A stretch of DNA of 64,000 nt. It comes from Bordetella petrii (GTDB lineage: Bacteria; Pseudomonadota; Gammaproteobacteria; Burkholderiales; Burkholderiaceae_B). Shown here piece by piece: positions 7,997 through 16,252 of the stretch (its first letter is position 1; the number at the start of each line of letters is the position of its first letter). The position numbers were made by a program, and so were the translations under genes. The notes under the pieces were generated by a model. It was not told the DNA's origin, made no database searches, and saw only the letters and a list, made by a program, of their open reading frames with translations. The stretch lies in NCBI RefSeq assembly GCF_017356245.1, contig NZ_JAFMZZ010000001.1, forward strand, positions 3,599,601 to 3,663,600, given 5' to 3'.

Positions 7997-8989
7997 ATGA
8001 ACGCACGCGACGCTACCCAGCCCCAAGCCCTGGTCAACCAGCTCTATGCGCAAATGACACTGCCGGTCATTTGTTCGCCCATGTTCATCGTGTCCAACCC
8101 CAAGCTGGTGGTGGCGCAGTGCGCCAGCGGCGTCATGGGCTCGTTTCCCGCCCTGAACGCCCGCCCCCAGACCCTGCTGGACGACTGGCTGTCCGAAGTG
8201 GCAGAAGGCCTGGCCGCCCGCCGGCAGGCCGACCCGGCCGCCGTGGTGGCTCCGTTCGCGGTCAATCAGATCATCCACCAGTCGAACGATCGCCTCGAGC
8301 ACGACCTGAGCCTGTGCGGCAAGCACCGCGTGCCGTTCATCATTACCAGCCTGCGCGCGCCCGGCGACCTGGTCGCCGGCATCCACGCCTGGGGCGGCAA
8401 GGTGTTCCACGACGTGACCACCGTGCGCCATGCCGAAAAAGCCCTGGAAGCGGGGGTCGACGGCCTGATCCTGGTGTGCGCGGGGGCCGGCGGCCACGCG
8501 GGCACGCTCAGCCCGTTCGCCCTGCTGTCCGAAGTGCGGCGCTTCTACGACGGCCCGCTCATCCTGTCGGGCGCCATCACCTCGGGCTCGGGCATCCTGG
8601 CGGCGCTGGCCATGGGCGCCGATTTCGCCTACATGGGCACGCGCTTCATCGCCAGCGCCGAGGCCAACGCCTCCGAGGGCTACAAACAGGCCATCGTCGA
8701 TGCCAGCGCGTCCGATATTCTGTACACCCCGTTCTTCACCGGCATTCCGGGCAACTACCTGAAAGCCAGCATCGCCGCGGCCGGGCTCGATCCGGCCAAC
8801 CTGCCCGCCCCCGATGCCGGCGCGTCGAATTTCGGCTCGACGCGCGTCAAGCCCTGGAAAGACATCTGGGGCGCCGGGCAGGGCGTGGGCGGCATCGACA
8901 GCGTGCGCCCGGCCGCCGATATCGTCGCCACCCTGCGCCAGGAATACGCCCAGGCGCAGGCGCGGCTGGCCGGCAAGGCCTGCGCATGA
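7997..8989 (+). CDS. Nitronate monooxygenase family flavoprotein
   Basis: A 330-residue FMN-dependent TIM-barrel protein of the nitronate monooxygenase (2-nitropropane dioxygenase) family. Visible motifs are LPVICSPMFIVSNPKLV at the N-terminus, the GAGGHAG loop near residue 162 carrying the conserved His, and MGTRFIASAEANAS, the phosphate-binding end of the barrel. ATG 7997 directly precedes the family-like start; longer in-frame extensions are not family-like. The stop overlaps the next start (ATGA), so the two genes are translated together. In CoA-pathway clusters such proteins are often of unknown substrate, so real nitronate activity is unproven. Confidence 0.88.
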   Translation: MNARDATQPQALVNQLYAQMTLPVICSPMFIVSNPKLVVAQCASGVMGSFPALNARPQTLLDDWLSEVAEGLAARRQADPAAVVAPFAVNQIIHQSNDRLEHDLSLCGKHRVPFIITSLRAPGDLVAGIHAWGGKVFHDVTTVRHAEKALEAGVDGLILVCAGAGGHAGTLSPFALLSEVRRFYDGPLILSGAITSGSGILAALAMGADFAYMGTRFIASAEANASEGYKQAIVDASASDILYTPFFTGIPGNYLKASIAAAGLDPANLPAPDAGASNFGSTRVKPWKDIWGAGQGVGGIDSVRPAADIVATLRQEYAQAQARLAGKACA

Positions 8990-9747
8990 GCACGCCGGCC
9001 ACCCTGCCCGACAGCCTGCGGGCCGAGCGCGACGGCGCGATCCTGACCCTGACCATCAACCGCCCGCAGCGGCGCAACGCGCTGGACGTCGCCACCTACC
9101 TGGCGCTGGCGCAGCAGCTGCGCCAGGCCACCGAAGACGCCACCCTGTCGGCGGTGATCCTGACCGGCGCCGGCGAACACTTCACCGCGGGCAACGACCT
9201 GCGCGATTTCCAGGCCGACCGCCCCGAGGGCGACAGCGCCGGCATGACCTTCCTGCGCGCCCTGATCGCCACCGACCTGCCGGTGATTGCCGCGGTGGAA
9301 GGCTATGCCGTGGGCATCGGCGTCACGCTGCTGCAGCACTGCGATTTCGTCTACGCGGCGCGCACGGCCACGCTGCGCATTCCGTTCGTGGCGCTGGGCC
9401 TGTGCCCCGAAGGAGCGTCCAGCCTGGTCCTGCCGCGCCTGGCCGGCGCGCGCAAGGCGGCCCAATGGCTGCTGCAGGGCAAGGCGTTCGGGGCCGAAGA
9501 AGCCGTGCAGGCCGGCCTGGCCACCGCGGTGGCCGAGCCGGGCCAGGCGCTGGCCGCCGCCCGCGCCACGGCGGCCGAGCTGGCGGCCCAGCCCCGCAGC
9601 GCGCTGCGCCTGACCAAAACCATGCTGAAGCGGGCCGATCGCGAAGCCGTCAACGAAACCCTGGACTTCGAGGCCGCGCAATTCCGCGCGCGCCTGAAAA
9701 CCCAGGAAGCGCAGGATGCCTTCGCGCGCTTCCTGAACAAGAAGTGA
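8986..9747 (+). CDS. Crotonase family protein (enoyl-CoA hydratase/isomerase-like)
   Basis: A 253-residue crotonase-fold protein. The oxyanion-hole regions are GEHFTAGNDL near residue 65 and VEGYAVGIG near 104. The usual first catalytic Glu (GGGxExAL) is replaced: GIGVTLLQHCD has Thr at that place. The second Glu is kept in LGLCPEGASS. This single-Glu pattern is typical of delta-enoyl-CoA isomerases rather than of true hydratases. It overlaps the nitronate monooxygenase stop by 4 bp and ends the plus-strand operon. Its reaction in this pathway is inferred only. Confidence 0.88.
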   Translation: MSTPATLPDSLRAERDGAILTLTINRPQRRNALDVATYLALAQQLRQATEDATLSAVILTGAGEHFTAGNDLRDFQADRPEGDSAGMTFLRALIATDLPVIAAVEGYAVGIGVTLLQHCDFVYAARTATLRIPFVALGLCPEGASSLVLPRLAGARKAAQWLLQGKAFGAEEAVQAGLATAVAEPGQALAAARATAAELAAQPRSALRLTKTMLKRADREAVNETLDFEAAQFRARLKTQEAQDAFARFLNKK

Positions 9748-9762
9748 AGGCAATTGCCTCCC

Positions 9763-9849
9763 GGTGTCAGGCTCCGCAGGTGCCTGACACCATTGCGTGC
9801 CAAGACTGTCTCAGCCGCAGGATGTCAGGCACCTGCGGAGCCTGACACC
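9763..9849. repeat. Twin-hairpin (BIME-like) element A
   Basis: First hairpin 9763-9791: GGTGTCAGGC and GCCTGACACC around a 9-base loop. Second hairpin 9821-9849: GATGTCAGGC and GCCTGACACC. The loops (TCCGCAGGT and ACCTGCGGA) are exact reverse complements, so the two hairpins are inverted copies and the whole unit is one long palindrome around a 29-bp spacer. It lies between the convergent genes ending at 9747 and 9874. TGGCA follows on the right, as in elements D and E. Confidence 0.92.
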
Positions 9850-9873
9850 TGGCAGCAAGCCTGCCCGCCGCGC

Positions 9874-10707
9874 TCAAAAAGGCGAGTCCGGCTTGAAATC
9901 GGGCGGCCGCCGCTCACGCAGCGACTGGATGCCCTCGCGCACGTCGGGTCCGGCGAAGCCCATGAATTCCAGCGCCAGCGAAGCGTCGAAGCTGGGGCCG
10001 GCCAGCCGCAGCCAGTTGTTCAGCGCGTACTTGGTCCAGCGGATGGCCGTCTGCGATCCGTTGGCCAGCTTGCCCGCCACCTCGAATGCCTTGGCGATCA
10101 GTTCGGCTTCGTCCACGCACAGCGATACCAGGCCGATGCGCTCGGCTTCTTCGCCGCTGACGGCTTCGCACAGCAGCAGGTAATACTTGGCCTTGGCCAT
10201 GCCGCACAGCAGCGGCCACACGATGGCCGCATGGTCGCCCGCCGCCACGCCCAGGCGGGTGTGGCCGTCGATGATGCGGGCATCGCGCGCGGCGATCGAC
10301 ACGTCGGCCAGCAGGCCGGCCACCAGCCCCGCCCCCACGGCGGCGCCGTGCATGGCCGACACGATCGGCTTATTGCAGTTGATCACGTTGTAGACCAGGT
10401 CGCGCGCTTCGCGCCATACCCGCGCGCGCACCTGGAAGTCGTCGGCCATCTGCTGCACCAGTTCCAGGTCGCCGCCGCCGGAAAACCCCTTGCCTTCGCC
10501 GCGGATCACCACCACGCGCGTGTCCGGGTCGGTGTCCACGTCGCGCCAGATATCGGCCAGCTCGCGGTGCAACCGCTCGTCGGCGGTGGACAGCTTGCCC
10601 GGCACTCCGCCCCTGGCGCCCATGATGAGCTCCAGGATGCCCTGCGGATGGCGGCGCAGCTTCAGGGCTTGATAGTGCGCATAATGGTCGAGCGATGGTT
10701 CGGACAT
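9874..10707 (-). CDS. Crotonase family protein (enoyl-CoA hydratase-like)
   Basis: A 277-residue crotonase-fold protein. It has an oxyanion-hole segment [20 protein letters not shown] near residue 120, but the catalytic Glu pair of hydratases is absent: [11 protein letters not shown] lacks the first Glu, and [11 protein letters not shown] carries Asp/His where the second Glu would sit. A hydrolase or isomerase role is therefore possible. The start at 10707 has a GGGAG ribosome site 7 bases upstream; the in-frame extension beyond it is low-complexity. The gene is alone on its strand, converging on the 8986-9747 crotonase. Confidence 0.87.
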   Translation of the reverse strand: MSEPSLDHYAHYQALKLRRHPQGILELIMGARGGVPGKLSTADERLHRELADIWRDVDTDPDTRVVVIRGEGKGFSGGGDLELVQQMADDFQVRARVWREARDLVYNVINCNKPIVSAMHGAAVGAGLVAGLLADVSIAARDARIIDGHTRLGVAAGDHAAIVWPLLCGMAKAKYYLLLCEAVSGEEAERIGLVSLCVDEAELIAKAFEVAGKLANGSQTAIRWTKYALNNWLRLAGPSFDASLALEFMGFAGPDVREGIQSLRERRPPDFKPDSPF

Positions 10708-10743
10708 GGTCTGCTCCCGGAAGTGATGCTCAGGCTTTCCGGG

Positions 10744-10753
10744 CACTATAGTG
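10744..10753. promoter_or_regulatory. Palindromic -10 candidate between divergent genes
   Basis: CACTATAGTG is a perfect 10-bp palindrome, so TATAGT reads as a -10 on both strands in the 81-bp gap between the crotonase and nnrD genes. No strong -35 is seen on either side. Confidence 0.35.
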
Positions 10754-10788
10754 GATAGCCTTGCCAGCCCGCAGCCCGGAAACCCGCC

Positions 10789-11643
10789 ATGTCCGCCGCC
10801 CCCGCGCCCGCCCCCATTCTCCGCCAGGATCTGCCGGCCCTGTTCGCGCCGCGCCCGGCCGATGCCCACAAGGGCACCTTCGGCACCGTGGCGGTGGTGG
10901 GCGGCGGCGCCGGGATGGCCGGAGCCGCCCTGCTGGCCGCGCGCGCGGCCCTGAAAACCGGCGCCGGCAAGGTGCTGGTGGGCTTTGCCCAGGCCTCATG
11001 CCCGCTGGCGTGCGATCTTCTGCAGCCTGAATTGATGTTGCGCGATGCCGCCAGCCTGTACCAGGCCGGCCTGCCGGTCGATGCCTGGGTGGCCGGTTGC
11101 GGGCTGGGCACCGGCGGCCAGGCGCGGGCCGCGCTGGACGCGCTGTTCGCCCGCCGCGGCGGCGCGCCGCTGGTGCTGGACGCCGACGGCCTGAATCTGC
11201 TGGCCGCCGGCGCGCTGCCCGCCTGGGGCCCGGGGCCCGTGATCCTGACGCCGCATCCGGCCGAGGCCGCGCGGCTGCTGGGCACGGACGCCCAGGCCGT
11301 GCAGGCCGACCGCCCGGCGGCGGCCCGCGCGCTGGCCAGCCGCCATGGCGCCTGGGTGGTGCTCAAGGGTGCCGGCACCCTGGTGTGCCGGCCCGACGGC
11401 CTGTGCCGCCGCAATATCACCGGCAATGCCGGGCTGGCAACGGCCGGCACCGGCGATGTCCTGGCCGGGATGCTGGGCAGCCTGCTCGCCCAGGGCATGG
11501 CGCTGGACCAGGCGGTGGCGGGCGCCGTCTGGCTGCATGGGGCGGCCGCCGACGCCCGGGTGGCGGCGGGCATCGGCCCCATCGGTTTGACGGCCGGCGA
11601 GCTGGCCGACGCCGCCCGACAGTTGCGAAATGGCCACGGATAA
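10789..11643 (+). CDS. nnrD: ADP/ATP-dependent NAD(P)H-hydrate dehydratase
   Basis: A 284-residue YjeF C-terminal-domain (ribokinase-like) protein that repairs hydrated NADH and NADPH with ADP or ATP. Family motifs are present: [13 protein letters not shown] at the start, [11 protein letters not shown] near 125, [13 protein letters not shown] near 149, and [18 protein letters not shown] near 211, whose GTGD carries the catalytic Asp. The epimerase (YjeF N-terminal) domain common in fused forms is absent, so the partner must be encoded elsewhere. The next gene has its own promoter 30-60 bp downstream. Confidence 0.9.
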   Translation: MSAAPAPAPILRQDLPALFAPRPADAHKGTFGTVAVVGGGAGMAGAALLAARAALKTGAGKVLVGFAQASCPLACDLLQPELMLRDAASLYQAGLPVDAWVAGCGLGTGGQARAALDALFARRGGAPLVLDADGLNLLAAGALPAWGPGPVILTPHPAEAARLLGTDAQAVQADRPAAARALASRHGAWVVLKGAGTLVCRPDGLCRRNITGNAGLATAGTGDVLAGMLGSLLAQGMALDQAVAGAVWLHGAAADARVAAGIGPIGLTAGELADAARQLRNGHG

Positions 11644-11656
11644 CCGCCGTTACAAC

Positions 11657-11665
11657 TTATCCACA
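11657..11665 (+). promoter_or_regulatory. Perfect DnaA box
   Basis: TTATCCACA matches the strong DnaA consensus exactly. It stands 9 bases upstream of the -35 of the promoter for the small gene at 11740, so it may tie that gene to DnaA. It could also be chance. Confidence 0.45.
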
Positions 11666-11673
11666 GATTCATG

Positions 11674-11703
11674 TTGCATTGCACTTAGGGTTATCCCTAT
11701 AAT
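11674..11703 (+). promoter_or_regulatory. Sigma-70 promoter of small gene 11740-11973
   Basis: TTGCAT (11674-11679), 18-bp spacer, perfect TATAAT (11698-11703). The predicted start near 11710 leaves a leader of about 30 bases before the ribosome site. Confidence 0.7.
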
Positions 11704-11739
11704 GGTTTACCCCATGACGAAACGGACTGGAGAGAAACC

Positions 11740-11973
11740 ATGAGCGAACTGACCCTGAACACCAATGCCCGCCTGACCGATGCGCTGGAACGCGACCTGC
11801 TTCGCGGCGCGATGGAAAGCCAACCGAATGCCCAACCCCTGGTGCTGCTGAAGCAGGCCGGTGCCGCGATCGCCCGCGCTGTCGGCGCCTTCGCCGACTA
11901 CGTCGCCGAAGTGCACGAAGCCATGAATCGCGCCCGCGCCGCCAGCGCCCGCTACGCCGGTTCGCAGTGGTAA
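11740..11973 (+). CDS. Small hypothetical protein, 77 residues
   Basis: I do not recognise the family. The gene looks real: good promoter, GGAGAG ribosome site 7 bases before ATG, and strong hairpins after the stop. The product is soluble and mostly helical, with an N-terminal half rich in charged residues (LTDALERDLLRGAMESQ) and a middle alanine-rich helix (GAAIARAVGAFADYVAEVHEAMNRARAA) that could pack as a coiled coil. It has no signal peptide, membrane segment or cysteine. It stands alone between nnrD and an ABC binding protein, each with its own signals. Confidence 0.75.
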   Translation: MSELTLNTNARLTDALERDLLRGAMESQPNAQPLVLLKQAGAAIARAVGAFADYVAEVHEAMNRARAASARYAGSQW

Positions 11974-11985
11974 TTGCCCTCCGGC

Positions 11986-12019
11986 TTGCCGCCCTACCCT
12001 GAAAAGGGCCGGGCGGCAA
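11986..12019 (+). other. Nested hairpin after small gene
   Basis: TTGCCGCCC (11986-11994) pairs with GGGCGGCAA (12011-12019), and inside it CCCT-gaaa-AGGG forms a GNRA-like capped inner stem. No T-run follows directly; it may protect the mRNA 3' end. Confidence 0.6.
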
Positions 12020-12044
12020 AGCTATACGCGTCTTGCGCGTGCCC

Positions 12045-12086
12045 AAGGCGCCGCACCCCGAAGCGGGGCGCGGCGCCTTGTTGTTT
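12045..12086 (+). terminator. Strong intrinsic terminator-like hairpin
   Basis: Sixteen-base arms (12045-12060 and 12064-12079) pair with one mismatch around an AAG loop, followed by GTTGTTTCT. Together with the hairpin at 11986 it closes the small-gene transcript before the promoter at 12134. Confidence 0.8.
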
Positions 12087-12133
12087 CTGGCCGCCAGGCC
12101 ATCTTGCTGCGGCGCAATACCTAACTGTGCGCA

Positions 12134-12163
12134 TTGACAACGCACGAAGCGGCTTCCGATAAT
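12134..12163 (+). promoter_or_regulatory. Sigma-70 promoter of first ABC binding-protein gene
   Basis: Perfect TTGACA (12134-12139), 18-bp spacer, GATAAT (12158-12163, 5/6). The start near 12170 leaves a leader of about 75 bases. Confidence 0.7.
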
Positions 12164-12243
12164 CGCCCCCTTGTCACGATTGATTGCATCTGACGGCACC
12201 CTGCCGGCAGCCACGCAATCCATCCCGTCGACCCGGAGCCTTC

Positions 12244-13863
12244 ATGAAATTGCGTACTTCCCTGGCCCTGCTGGCGGCCAGCGCCGGCCTGGCCGCCGCC
12301 CCCGCCGTCCTGGCCCAGTCCCTGACCATCGCCCTGTCGTCCGAACCGACCTCTGCCGACCCGCACTATCACAAGCAGACGCAGAACGACGCGTTCGCCG
12401 CCCATGTCTACGACTCGCTGATCTACCGCGGCCCCGACATGAAGCTCAAGCCGGGCCTGGCCACGTCATGGAAGAACCTGGACGACCTGACCTGGGAGCT
12501 GAAGCTGCGCGAAGGCGTGAAGTTCTCGAACGGCGAGCCCTTCACCTCGCAGGACGTGCTGTTCTCGGTGTGCCGCACCCTGAACAACAAGACCAACATC
12601 TCGCAGTCGTACATGACGGTGACCAAGCTGCTGACCGACGTGCAGACGCCCGACGCGCACACGGTCATCCTGAAAACCGCCGAGCCCTTCCCGCTGATGC
12701 CGGCCGAACTGGCGCGGCAGCTGCCCATCATCTGGAACGGCATCGTCGAGCACGGCCCGCTGAAGTTCGCCCCCAAGGAAGGCTGCGGCGTGACCGGCCC
12801 GTGGCCCACGGTGGCCGATTTCAACAACGGCAAAGACGCCATCGGCACCGGCCCGTACAAGCTGAAATCGTACGTGAAGGGCACCGGCATCGAGCTCGAG
12901 CGCAACGAAGGCTACTGGGGCGACAAGCCGCAATGGAAAACGGTGAAATTCGTGCCCGTGCCCAACGCCGGCCCGCGCCTGACCGGCCTGCTGTCGGGCG
13001 ACTTCGACGTCATCGAGAACCCGGCCGCGCGCGACTTGCCGCGCCTGAAGGAAAACGGCAATTTCGGCTACGTGGCCACGCCCTCGACCCGCCTGGTCTT
13101 CTTCCAGCCCGACGTGGGCCGCAACCCCAGCCCGTTCGTCAAGAGCCCCGACGGCAAGAACCCGCTGCAGGACCTGCGCGTGCGCCGTGCCATCAACATG
13201 GCCATCGACCGCAAGACCATCAATGCGCGCATCATGGACGGCCTGGCGACCCCGGCCTACCAGTACATGCCCGACGGCATGTTCGGCGCGCTGCCCAAGG
13301 CGCCCGAGATCAAGTACGACCCGGAAGGTGCCAAGAAGCTGCTGGCCGAGGCCGGCTACCCCGATGGCTTCGAACTGACCCTGTCGTCCACCAACAACCG
13401 CTACGTGAACGACGGCCAGGTGACGCAGGCCGTGGCCCAGTACCTGTCGCGCATCGGCATCAAGACCCACGTCGACGCAATGACCGCCTCGATCTACTTC
13501 CCCAAGCGCGCCAAGCGCGAGTTCAGCTTCGCCATGGGCGGCTGGCCGGCCGAAACCGGCGAAGCGTCGGCGCTGTTCCAGCTGTGGGTCGCCTCGACCG
13601 ACTCGGCCCGCAGCCTGGGCACCAGCAACTACGGCGGCTTCTCGAACGCCGAGTTCGACAAGGTGTACGAGCAGGCCATCGTGACGGTCGACCCGGAAAA
13701 GCGCGAGAAGCTGCTGCAGCAGTCCACGCAGATCGCCCTGGACAACCTGCCGCTGATTCCGCTGCACTTCGAAAGCAGCATCTGGGCGTTCCGCAAGGGC
13801 CTCACCTACGAAGGCCGGCGCGACCAGTACACGCTGGCCATGTCGGTGCATTCGGCGAAGTAA
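12244..13863 (+). CDS. Peptide-type ABC transporter substrate-binding protein (copy 1)
   Basis: A 539-residue family 5 periplasmic binding protein (DppA/OppA type). The Sec signal peptide is about 25 residues long and ends AVLAQ. It is followed by LTIALSSEPTSADPHYH, the usual family opening, and a C-terminal GLTYEGRRDQYTLAMS. ATG 12244 has CGGAG 5 bases upstream. It has its own promoter and is followed by a twin-hairpin element, so it is transcribed alone. It is a close paralogue of the binding protein at 16253-17875, which sits with a permease operon; the two probably share that permease and differ in ligand. Confidence 0.93.
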   Translation: MKLRTSLALLAASAGLAAAPAVLAQSLTIALSSEPTSADPHYHKQTQNDAFAAHVYDSLIYRGPDMKLKPGLATSWKNLDDLTWELKLREGVKFSNGEPFTSQDVLFSVCRTLNNKTNISQSYMTVTKLLTDVQTPDAHTVILKTAEPFPLMPAELARQLPIIWNGIVEHGPLKFAPKEGCGVTGPWPTVADFNNGKDAIGTGPYKLKSYVKGTGIELERNEGYWGDKPQWKTVKFVPVPNAGPRLTGLLSGDFDVIENPAARDLPRLKENGNFGYVATPSTRLVFFQPDVGRNPSPFVKSPDGKNPLQDLRVRRAINMAIDRKTINARIMDGLATPAYQYMPDGMFGALPKAPEIKYDPEGAKKLLAEAGYPDGFELTLSSTNNRYVNDGQVTQAVAQYLSRIGIKTHVDAMTASIYFPKRAKREFSFAMGGWPAETGEASALFQLWVASTDSARSLGTSNYGGFSNAEFDKVYEQAIVTVDPEKREKLLQQSTQIALDNLPLIPLHFESSIWAFRKGLTYEGRRDQYTLAMSVHSAK

Positions 13864-13887
13864 GCGCCGCCGGGCAGATCGGGGCAA

Positions 13888-13979
13888 GGTGTCCGACTCC
13901 CGGCAGGGTGTCGGACACCGAAGTGTGCGCAGGCCGCCTCAACAGAACGGTGTCTGACACCCTGCGGGAGTCAGACACC
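13888..13979. repeat. Twin-hairpin (BIME-like) element B
   Basis: First hairpin 13888-13919: GGTGTCCGAC and GTCGGACACC around 12 bases. Second hairpin 13949-13979: GGTGTCTGAC and GTCAGACACC around 11 bases. The two loops are reverse complements apart from one base. The spacer 13920-13948 is 29 bp. Stem bases differ from element A at paired positions in a compensatory way. A T-rich run (TTTTCTTTTT) follows on the right. It lies between convergent genes ending at 13863 and 13994. Confidence 0.9.
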
Positions 13980-13993
13980 TTTTCTTTTTCCGT

Positions 13994-14902
13994 CTACGGC
14001 AAAGTCGCCTCGACTTCGTCGATGCGCGCCTTCAGGTGTTCGATGAAGCGCGCCACGCCGGGCGGCAGCAGCCGCCCTTCCATGGTCTGGATCTGCAGAT
14101 TGCGCGATTGCAGTTCGGCACTGACCACGGGCCGCGCCACCAGGCCGTCCTGCGCCAGGCGCCAGGCCACCGAAATATAGCCGGCGAACATCACGGCGTT
14201 GGAATGGCGCACGAAGCCATGCAGCGCCGGTGAATAATTCGAGATCAGCGCCGCCTGCAGCTGCATGTCTTCCAGCGCGCAGGTGCGGTTGAGCAGGCGC
14301 CGCGCCGTGCTTTTGTCGTCGGTCAGCGCCAGCGGATAGGCCAGCACGTCTTCCAGGCACAGGCGGCTGCGTCCGGCCAGCGGGTGGGTGGCCGCCATCA
14401 CCGCATAGACCGGCGCGCGCCAGGAGTGCAGCACCGCCACGCCCTGGGCCGGCTCGACGTTGAACGACACCGACACGTCGATATCGCCGCTGGCGATCTG
14501 CCGCATGGACTCGGGAGGCGTCAGCACGTGCAGCGAGAACCGCGTGCGCGGGTGCTGCTGCCGGAAATCCACCATGGCCACCGGCAGGAAGCCCTGCGCG
14601 GGCCCTTCCGACGCCCCCACCCGGATCTCGTCATGCGGCGTGCCTTGCAGGCCGGCGATCTGCCTCAGCACTTCATCCGATTCCAGCAGGGTGCGCCGCG
14701 CATGCGCCAGCAGCAGCCGCCCGGCCTGGCTCAGGGCCATGCCGCGCGGCGCCCGCTCGAACAGCGGCGCGCCCACCTCTTCCTCCAGGCGGGCGATCTG
14801 GCGGCTGATGGCCGATACCGCCACGTGCAACTGCTTCGAGGCGCCGCTCAGACTGCCGGCCTGGGCCACCGCCACGAAGTACTTCAGCGAAATTCCATGC
14901 AT
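13994..14902 (-). CDS. LysR family transcriptional regulator
   Basis: A 302-residue LysR-type regulator. The N-terminal winged helix-turn-helix reads YFVAVAQAGSLSGASKQLHV, then SAISRQIARLEEEVGAPLFER, both at their usual places (residues 8-50). The remainder is the periplasmic-binding-like effector domain, with GASEGPAQGFLPVAMVDF opening it. ATG 14902 gives the normal family N-terminus. It diverges from the aspartoacylase/ABC transporter operon starting at 15210, so it probably controls that operon in response to the transported compound or a breakdown product. Confidence 0.93.
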   Translation of the reverse strand: MHGISLKYFVAVAQAGSLSGASKQLHVAVSAISRQIARLEEEVGAPLFERAPRGMALSQAGRLLLAHARRTLLESDEVLRQIAGLQGTPHDEIRVGASEGPAQGFLPVAMVDFRQQHPRTRFSLHVLTPPESMRQIASGDIDVSVSFNVEPAQGVAVLHSWRAPVYAVMAATHPLAGRSRLCLEDVLAYPLALTDDKSTARRLLNRTCALEDMQLQAALISNYSPALHGFVRHSNAVMFAGYISVAWRLAQDGLVARPVVSAELQSRNLQIQTMEGRLLPPGVARFIEHLKARIDEVEATLP

Positions 14903-15209
14903 GGTGTCGTACCCATCCCGTGGGGCCGGCCGGGGGCATGGCCCATTGCGTTGCTTTGCCAAAAAGGCAAATAGTGTCTCAAATATTCTAATTGCCGAGA
15001 AAGCTGACCCGCTCCTAGAATCTGCCTCAAGATAAGAATCGGCATCGCGCCAGCCTCGCAGCTGGCGGCTCGCCCAGGGGGAAATGTGTTCCTGGCTGCC
15101 AAACGGCCCGCCGTCGCCCGGCGGCCCCGCCTCCTGCGCGCGCTGCGCTGCGTGCCGCCGCGCCCTGCGCCGCCGGCGTGCCGATGTGTCCCTTGTTTGT
15201 GGAGCGCCC
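14903..15209. promoter_or_regulatory. Divergent regulatory region with LysR-type dyad
   Basis: This 307-bp gap between the LysR gene and the aspartoacylase-like gene holds no gene I can support. At 14955-14971 TTTGCC-AAAAA-GGCAAA is a perfect dyad containing the LysR pattern T-N11-A, and the stretch 14950-15035 is clearly more AT-rich than its surroundings, fitting promoters there. The right half (15040-15209) is GC-rich with no further clear signal. Confidence 0.5.
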
Positions 15210-16193
15210 ATGTCTACGCCTGATGCCGCAGCCCCGCTGCGCCCGTTTGAACTCGCCTGTCCGGATTTGTCGGCCGAGCGCCTGGGCAACACCGACACGC
15301 CGGGCGTGTGGCACTTCGATTCGGGCGCGCCGGGCAGGCACGTGATGCTGACGGCGCTGATCCACGGCAACGAACTGTGCGGCGCCTGGGCCCTGAAAAC
15401 ACTGCTGGCCAGCGGACTGCGGCCGCGCCATGGCGCGCTGACACTGGCGTTCTGCAACCTGGCGGCCTTCGACCGCTTCGACCCCGCCAACTACCTGCCG
15501 GCGCGCTTTGTCGACGAAGACATGAACCGGGTCTGGAGCGACGACAAGCTGGCCGACCCGTCCTCCCAGGAACGCCGGCGCGCCGCCGCGCTGCGGCCCT
15601 GGGTGGCCCGGGCCGACTGGCTGATGGACTTCCATTCGATGAGCAATTCCGACGTGCCGCTGCAGCTCACCGGCCTGCAGCCACGCAACATCGAACTGGC
15701 GCTGCAGCTGGGCACGCCGGCCAACATCATCGCCGACGCCGGCCATGCCGCCGGCGTGCGCATGCGCGACTACGGCCGCTTCGGCGCCGGCGGCGGCGAC
15801 GGCACGCGCTCGCTGCTGATCGAATGCGGCTTTCACGGCGCGCCGCAGGCGCGCGACGTGGCGATAGACCAGATGGCCCGCTTCCTGGTGGCTGCCGGCA
15901 CGTTCGCGCGCGACGACCTGCCCGCCGATTGGTTCGCGCCCGATGCGCCGCGCCAGCAGGCGCTGCGCGTCACGCATGCCATTGCCGCCCAGAGCGCCGA
16001 CGTGCGCTTCGCGCAACGCTGGCGCGGGCTGGAACAGCTGCCGCGGGCCGGCACGCTGCTGGGCTGGAATGCCGGCGAACCCTTCGTCACCCCGTACGAC
16101 GACTGCGTGCTGATCATGCCGTCGCTGGCCAATGTGCGCCCGGGCGTGACCGTGCTGCGCCTGGCCCAGCCCATCGCCCAGGCCGGCGGCTGA
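15210..16193 (+). CDS. Aspartoacylase/succinylglutamate desuccinylase family hydrolase
   Basis: A 327-residue zinc carboxypeptidase-like hydrolase of the aspartoacylase family, which removes N-acyl groups from amino acids. The zinc ligands fit HGNE (LIHGNELCGAW, near residue 52) and the later His in WLMDFHSMSN near 144; IECGFHG near 208 matches the end of the catalytic core. The start at 15210 has GGAG about 6 bases upstream. It is the first gene of the operon, 59 bp before a periplasmic binding protein. This suggests that the transporter brings in an N-acylated or amide-linked amino acid that this enzyme opens. The actual substrate is unknown. Confidence 0.85.
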   Translation: MSTPDAAAPLRPFELACPDLSAERLGNTDTPGVWHFDSGAPGRHVMLTALIHGNELCGAWALKTLLASGLRPRHGALTLAFCNLAAFDRFDPANYLPARFVDEDMNRVWSDDKLADPSSQERRRAAALRPWVARADWLMDFHSMSNSDVPLQLTGLQPRNIELALQLGTPANIIADAGHAAGVRMRDYGRFGAGGGDGTRSLLIECGFHGAPQARDVAIDQMARFLVAAGTFARDDLPADWFAPDAPRQQALRVTHAIAAQSADVRFAQRWRGLEQLPRAGTLLGWNAGEPFVTPYDDCVLIMPSLANVRPGVTVLRLAQPIAQAGG

Positions 16194-16252
16194 GCCTCCC
16201 TGATTTCGCGGTACCGACAACGAAAGCCCTACGCTCCCAGGAGAAAACATCC

